A stretch of DNA of 64,000 bases from Spirodela intermedia (Eukaryota; Streptophyta; Magnoliopsida; Alismatales; Araceae): the NCBI GenBank assembly GCA_902729315.2, contig LR746276.1:1031169-1095168 (forward strand), given 5' to 3'. The position numbers were made by a program, and so were the translations under genes. A model generated the notes under the pieces. It did no database searches, was not told the origin of the DNA, and worked only from the letters and a program-made list of their open reading frames with translations. Shown piece by piece: positions 59,007 through 64,000 of this stretch (positions within the stretch are counted from its first letter, which is position 1; the number at the start of each line of letters is the position of its first letter).

Positions 59007-61469
59007 CATATAAGATGATCTATGGCCATCAAAACATATTTATACCCTAAGGTAAATTTCATGATATTCTTTTTCAGATTTAACATAATTTCATGTGCTT
59101 CATATATATACCTTGACATACTTTCAGCCAAAACAAAATGAAAATTAATAAAATTTTCTCAAAATTAATATTTCTATTTTGAAAAAAAAAAGTTCTCATT
59201 TGTAAGGCTCTCATTCATTAGTAAACGCTTTTATCAATAGATTACAAAATGTGATCAGTCCATATAATTTTCAAATTAGCTCTTACTCAATTTAAAAAAA
59301 ATCATCTAAAATGATACCTCTAGTTCTTCCACTCACCCTTTTCTTAATGTATTCTTTTATCTGTATAATCTTCCCCTACTCTATTTTATCTTTACTACAT
59401 ATTTATTTAATTTTTTATAAGTAAAATATTTCAAGCATAGACATAATTTTAATGGGCTGGGTTTTGAAGGATGGAAGAATTGTCTACTTTAATCTCAGAT
59501 CTAATAAATTCATTTAAATTTAATTTTTTTCCTCTAAAATTAGTTATATATTCATATTCATTATTTTCGTTTCTCCCCATTAGTTAAATCAACTCTCTTT
59601 CTAACTTTTCATTTCTCAACTCATCAAATTCTTCATCCTTCCAAGAGTTATCTTTTAATTTTGGTATATGATATGCATCATCATTCTCACTATAAACATC
59701 TATGGCTGCAAAATACTGATTAGATTTATTAATTCATCTTCTACATCTACCAAATCAACTAGTTTTTCTTCACGTGAAATATATTTTTCTTTATTTTTGT
59801 TCTTACTCCTTTCTACTAAAATTTAGATTATTTTTTCATGATCAATTGTTGTTTCTTCATCTAAGGGCTCTTTTTCCTTATCATCCTCACTATATTCATT
59901 CATCAATTGTGAGCAATAAATAATTTTATTTAAATTTTCTACTACTATATTTTCAGCCTTAATATTCTCATTTACTTCTAATGACTCATATATTTCCTCT
60001 AATAATTTGAAATAAGGATCAAGTAAAATATTGTCACTCAATGTATTTATTATCCTAACATTTTCATTTTTTAGGTTTTTTTTAATTTTTTCAAGTTAAA
60101 CTCTCCTTGTTGAAATCTTACTATTGGATAGTTTCTTAAATTTGTTATGAGTTGACTAAGTGGTTGTCCCTCTTCTCTCTTATTTTCAAAAGCTTCTATA
60201 AATTATTTTTGCTGCAACATCATTTGGTTCATTATTTTTTACATCATTTGGCGTATTTACTATATCATATCTATAAAATTAGGTTGGATTTGATAGGATT
60301 GATTTTTCTAACATCTGTGTCCCTATTTTGAACAAAATTCAGAATTTAAATTGGGTTTAAGTGCTTCTGAATTTTGAGTATTATTTAGGTCTCTCTACAA
60401 AAAATTCTTTCCTCAATTAAGATTATAAGAATTAGAAAAATATTCTCTATTTCTACTAAAATCATGTGGTACTTACACATACTCTTGCTTAAGCTGAAAT
60501 GATTGATCAAAGTTATAGCATTGAAATTCAAAATGATCATTTTCATCATAGATATGACAGGTACTATATGCATTAAATTGAAGGTTAAGAGGCTTTCTAA
60601 TATTGTCACTAAGTAAATCAAGTTTTTTTAATCTTTGATTAATCTAATTGACCTCATTTCTTGAATTAGAATCATCATCATGATGCAATTCATAAATCTA
60701 TATCTTCTTCTTCTTGTCATATAATTCAAAAGAGATTTTATCTTTAGAATTATTACTTAAATTCTCATAAAGATTATAAATCTCATCAAGAGTTTTCTCT
60801 ATAAAAACTCCTCCACATACAAAATCAACCATATTTCAATGTTGTTCTAAAAATTCATCATAAGAAATTATATCGAGCTGTCACTTTGGTATAACATGAT
60901 GAGGATAATTTCTATGTAAATCTTTGAATTTTTCCTATGTCTCATATAAAGTTTCTCTTGACTTTTGAGCAAAACTTCATATATATTTTCTCATATTTTT
61001 GAGTTTTCACTAAAGGATAATTTTTGTGAAGAAATTCATATTATATGTCTTTTTAACTAGTTAATTCTCTATCTAGTGTGGATAACCAATAACTAGTCTT
61101 GTCCCTAAGTGTATGAGTAAATAATTTCATCTTAATAATTTCTAATGTAACTTGAGGGAGATTAATTAAATCACAAACCATATGAAATTTTTCTAAATGT
61201 TGATAAGGTTCCTCTAAAAGTAATCTATGAAAATTAAGGAGCATTTGGAAAATTTCTAGATTTATTTCGAATTTAACTATGGGTGCTAATGGGACTCTAA
61301 TATTAGATGTAGGGATATAATAATTTTTCATGGCCATGGGATTATTATCAATTTGACCTGTACTATCTTCAAGATCCATAAAAATTGATCTTTTTCTTTT
61401 GAATTTTTAGTTTTGAATAAAAGTGAAAGGATTTTTTAGTCTTTGATGTAAGGATCTTTGACCATGCAT
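59007..61469 (-). pseudogene. Second copy of the gag-plus-extension gene, decayed
   Basis: Reads on the minus strand from ATG at 61,469 to about 59,007, collinear over its whole length with the intact ORF at 33,362-35,857. The capsid part is legible at 61,379-61,053; the knuckle-like segment lies near 60,550. The unique extension is present too: 60,041-59,823 encodes segments such as LLEEIYESLEVNENIKAEN, SQLMNEYSEDDKEKEPLDEE, and 59,590-59,700 the 'HIPKLKD' neighbourhood. Many stops and small indels. It shows that the extension is a stable part of this element family. Confidence 0.85.
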
Positions 61470-61651
61470 AAAAATTAATAAATTTGAAGAAAAATTTTAA
61501 TAATTATTACCCTCCTTCAGTCTATTCCAATCTTTGCCTTGTTGTTCTTCATTTCTTTTTTAATTTTTCTACAAGAAGAAAATAAAAATAAGAGTTTTTT
61601 TTGTGTATTCTAAGAGAAAAATAAAAAAAATATCAAATATTATGTAATACA

Positions 61652-61669
61652 TCCCCCGCAATGACGCCA
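61652..61669 (-). other. Primer binding site of the minus-strand copy
   Basis: On the minus strand TGGCGTCATTGCGGGGGA, three changes from the intact PBS; it lies where the 5' leader of the decayed gag copy should begin. Confidence 0.8.
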
Positions 61670-62727
61670 AATGCAATGAAAAGTCTCTAGTGAGTCGTCA
61701 CCTCTTGAGAGCATACCAAAATGCGATGAAGAGCTTCCTCTTACTATGTGGACCTGAGGATGAAGCACCATGACACGTACCCCATCTCTATTCAACTCTC
61801 CATTGGGTGACAGCCGCCGAAGAGCTGCAAAGTCACTATTTTTCCGTTCTACCGGGTGACAGCTACTGAAGATGATTCGACAACCTATTTCATCAATCTC
61901 TAGACTTTGCAAGAATATCTAGAGATTACCCACGTCATCTTTGTCTAAGGAGAGCCTTTGAAGATGTAGACACTACACGACAATCTTTCCAAATGCTTAG
62001 GATTCCGGTGCATCGCCAATGTATCACCGCCGCGACATCAAAACTATATTTTACTATTTTTTAATTAGTTTCACTTCTTCTAACATTTTTTGGACTTTAA
62101 AAGGAGATCTAACGAATGCCCAAATCACCTATGTCTAAAAAAAGCCTTTGAGGTTGCGGACATCATTTGATGACCCTCTCAAACACACAAAATTCTAGTG
62201 ATTACTGTCGCGAGGTTGGAACTCTACTTTTCTTACTTTCAACTTAATTCTCACTTTATTTAGTGATAATTTTTGTGATTTTCACTTTCTAAACTATTCT
62301 TTGTTCAATTATGATTTTTTTGACTTTTACAGATCTTAATTTGACCAATTGAATCCTTTGTAATTACTTACGTAAAAATCATCAGTGAAACTCTATCTTC
62401 ACCTGATTTGCATTTATCAAGCACTAACGTCATCATGATGTCTTCACTCCTTATTTTTTTTCACAAATTTTAAATATATTTTATTTTTAATTTTTAGTAT
62501 AAAATTCATAAAAACTGTATTCTTCAAAGAAAATTCTGAAATATTACTTGATATTATATTACATCTTTGTGATTGACTTTAAAAATTTTCATTATTTTTG
62601 AAACTTTTATTAAATTATAATTGATATATTTGTTCAGAAATACTTATAAATATTTGAAAATTAATATTTTATAGTTTTATAAATTTTAAATTTGCATGAT
62701 TTACTATACAACAACTAAGTCATGTCA
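61670..62727 (+). repeat. LTR-A, forward, 5'-truncated
   Basis: From a rearranged start beside the PBS to the LTR 3' end CATGTCA at 62,727. It contains two diverged copies of the 144-bp region (from about 61,917 and from about 62,105) separated by about 50 nt. Its orientation is opposite to the adjoining internal region. Confidence 0.75.
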
Positions 62728-62837
62728 CTCCCTCAACTAAGCAATATATCTTATGTTTATTATGAAAGTTAATAAAATAAAATAAAATAATAAAAGTAAT
62801 TAAAACACAAAAATCTAGCTTTAATAGGAATCTAGAT
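62728..62837. other. Short AT-rich fragment
   Basis: The counterpart, inverted, of 49,555-49,650. Not identified. Confidence 0.45.
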
Positions 62838-64000
62838 ATAATAATCAATTATTATTTAGTAAAATAGATATTATCAATTATAGTTAAAATCCCAATGGGA
62901 GTTGCAAATACAAGAATCCATTCTTCTCTCCTTTTATGCAATCGACATCTCTAGCGATTAGCAAAGCTCGTTCCTTCCTCCTCTGACTACACTCAAAGTC
63001 TCTAGTGAGTGGTCAGCTCTTCCCTTCTTCCCCCAAATGATGGTGACAATGTGGTCGGCCCATCTTTTGGTGGATCTCTCTAGCAAGCGGTGGCTCTTCC
63101 GAACAATACTTCTGCAACTTCCAACATGGTGTGAGACATGGACAAAATCAAGCCACCACACTAGTGTCTCTAGTTGCCCAAAAGATAGAATAAACTTGAG
63201 CAACAATCTATTTCTTGCTTTCAATATTTACTTTCCTATTTTTGTCACTTATTTTTATTTTACAATTGGTTATTTCTATTTCATGCAGATTTTGATTGAA
63301 ACGAGTAGAACTAATTCAAAACTTGATGAACAATCTTCGTTCTTCTTTTGAATCCTTTGAAACTCGTCTAAGATCAAGCTAAGATCATTTTAAACTTATT
63401 TTCTATTAATTTTCATAGTTGAATCTTGACATGTTCATATTCTCAACATTCTGCAAATAATGAGTATTTTTTTATTTTTGAATGTGAAATCATCAAGATT
63501 AAAGGTTGATTAATGAGTATTAAATTGTAAAAAAAACTAGAGACATTTACGATTGATGTCATGTCATGTGTGTGAATCTTTGAGCACACATTTGTCTAGG
63601 AATAATGGTCATTGTGAAAACGAGTTGATCGTATTTCTCTCTTTCTCTATTTTCATCTTATTTCTCTCTCGCCTTCTCTTGTGAGACCTCTCTTCTCTCT
63701 CCATCTCTCATGAAACCTTTCCCTTTCTCTCCCTCTCTTTCAATCGTCTCTTTCTCTAGCTCTCTCTCTCAATCAATCTCCCTCTCTCCTTCTCTCTCTC
63801 TCTCTCGTGAGACTTTTATCTTTCTCCATCTCACATGAGATTTCTCTCCTCCTCTCTCTTTCTCTCCCTTTCATGAGAGATCTCATCCCTTCTCTCTCTC
63901 ATGAGTGCTCTCTTTTCTCTCTTTTCCTCTTTCCTTTCTCTACTTTTCTTCCTTTATTCTTCTCACCTCACCCTTCTATTTTGTTATTATCATTTTCATG
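62838..64000 (+). repeat. LTR-B, forward, cut by the window edge
   Basis: Collinear with 40,600-41,245 and then with 44,813-44,889/46,521-47,040: CAAAGCTCGTTCCTTCCTCC, TTCAAAACTTGATGAAC, GTCATGTGTGTGAATC and the pyrimidine minisatellite. The 3' end lies outside the window. Confidence 0.7.
63655..63960. repeat. Pyrimidine-rich minisatellite (LTR-B)
   Basis: CTCT runs with CTC(A/G)TGAGA punctuation, counterpart of 46,658-46,990. Confidence 0.8.

Overview
This window is plant nuclear DNA, almost certainly angiosperm. It holds intron-containing genes for a class II trehalose-phosphate synthase, a CHX cation/H+ exchanger and a full-size ABCB transporter, next to Athila-type Ty3/gypsy retrotransposons. 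GC-rich exons with GC-rich third positions, set in AT-rich introns, suggest a monocot, but this is only an inference. There are no rRNA, tRNA or CRISPR loci, and nothing bacterial.

Layout. Positions 1-18,100 are a gene island. It contains the 3' end of a class II TPS gene (+, to 817), a complete five-exon CHX gene (-, 4094-1343, convergent with TPS), about 4.7 kb of intergenic DNA, and a complete twelve-exon ABCB gene (+, 9364-17306) whose spliced product is 1260 residues and resembles Arabidopsis ABCB2/ABCB10. The island is unusually rich in long (GA/CT)n tracts, several of them in leaders, core promoters or introns. From about 18.1 kb to the end everything recognisable is transposon: a chromovirus integrase remnant, many copies of one Athila-like LTR (called LTR-A here), a second related LTR family (LTR-B), and a LINE-like ORF1 (DUF4283-type) pseudogene.

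The centrepiece is an intact, young, gag-only LTR retrotransposon at 31,380-39,245. It has 1,767/1,772-bp LTRs that differ by about six or seven substitutions and one 5-bp indel, a perfect 5-bp target duplication (GGCAA), a tRNA-Asp-type primer binding site, a polypurine tract, and a single 831-codon ORF. The ORF starts as an Athila gag. Just where the related element at 23.3-29.7 kb continues into protease, RT, RNase H and integrase, it switches to an unrelated extension of about 350 residues. A second, decayed copy on the minus strand (59.0-61.5 kb) carries the same extension, so this is a family and not a one-off deletion. It fits the non-autonomous TR-GAG category and presumably depends on an Athila-like partner for its enzymes; the extension is the best candidate for something undescribed.

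The rest of the repeat region is nested and rearranged. Two solo LTR-A insertions have clear target duplications (one perfect, one with a single mismatch). Several LTR/internal junctions are inverted and show short microhomologies. Old LTR copies show heavy C-to-T and G-to-A decay at sites that are still CpG in the young element. Coordinates of LTR fragments were found by eye and may be off by a few bases where no target duplication fixes them.
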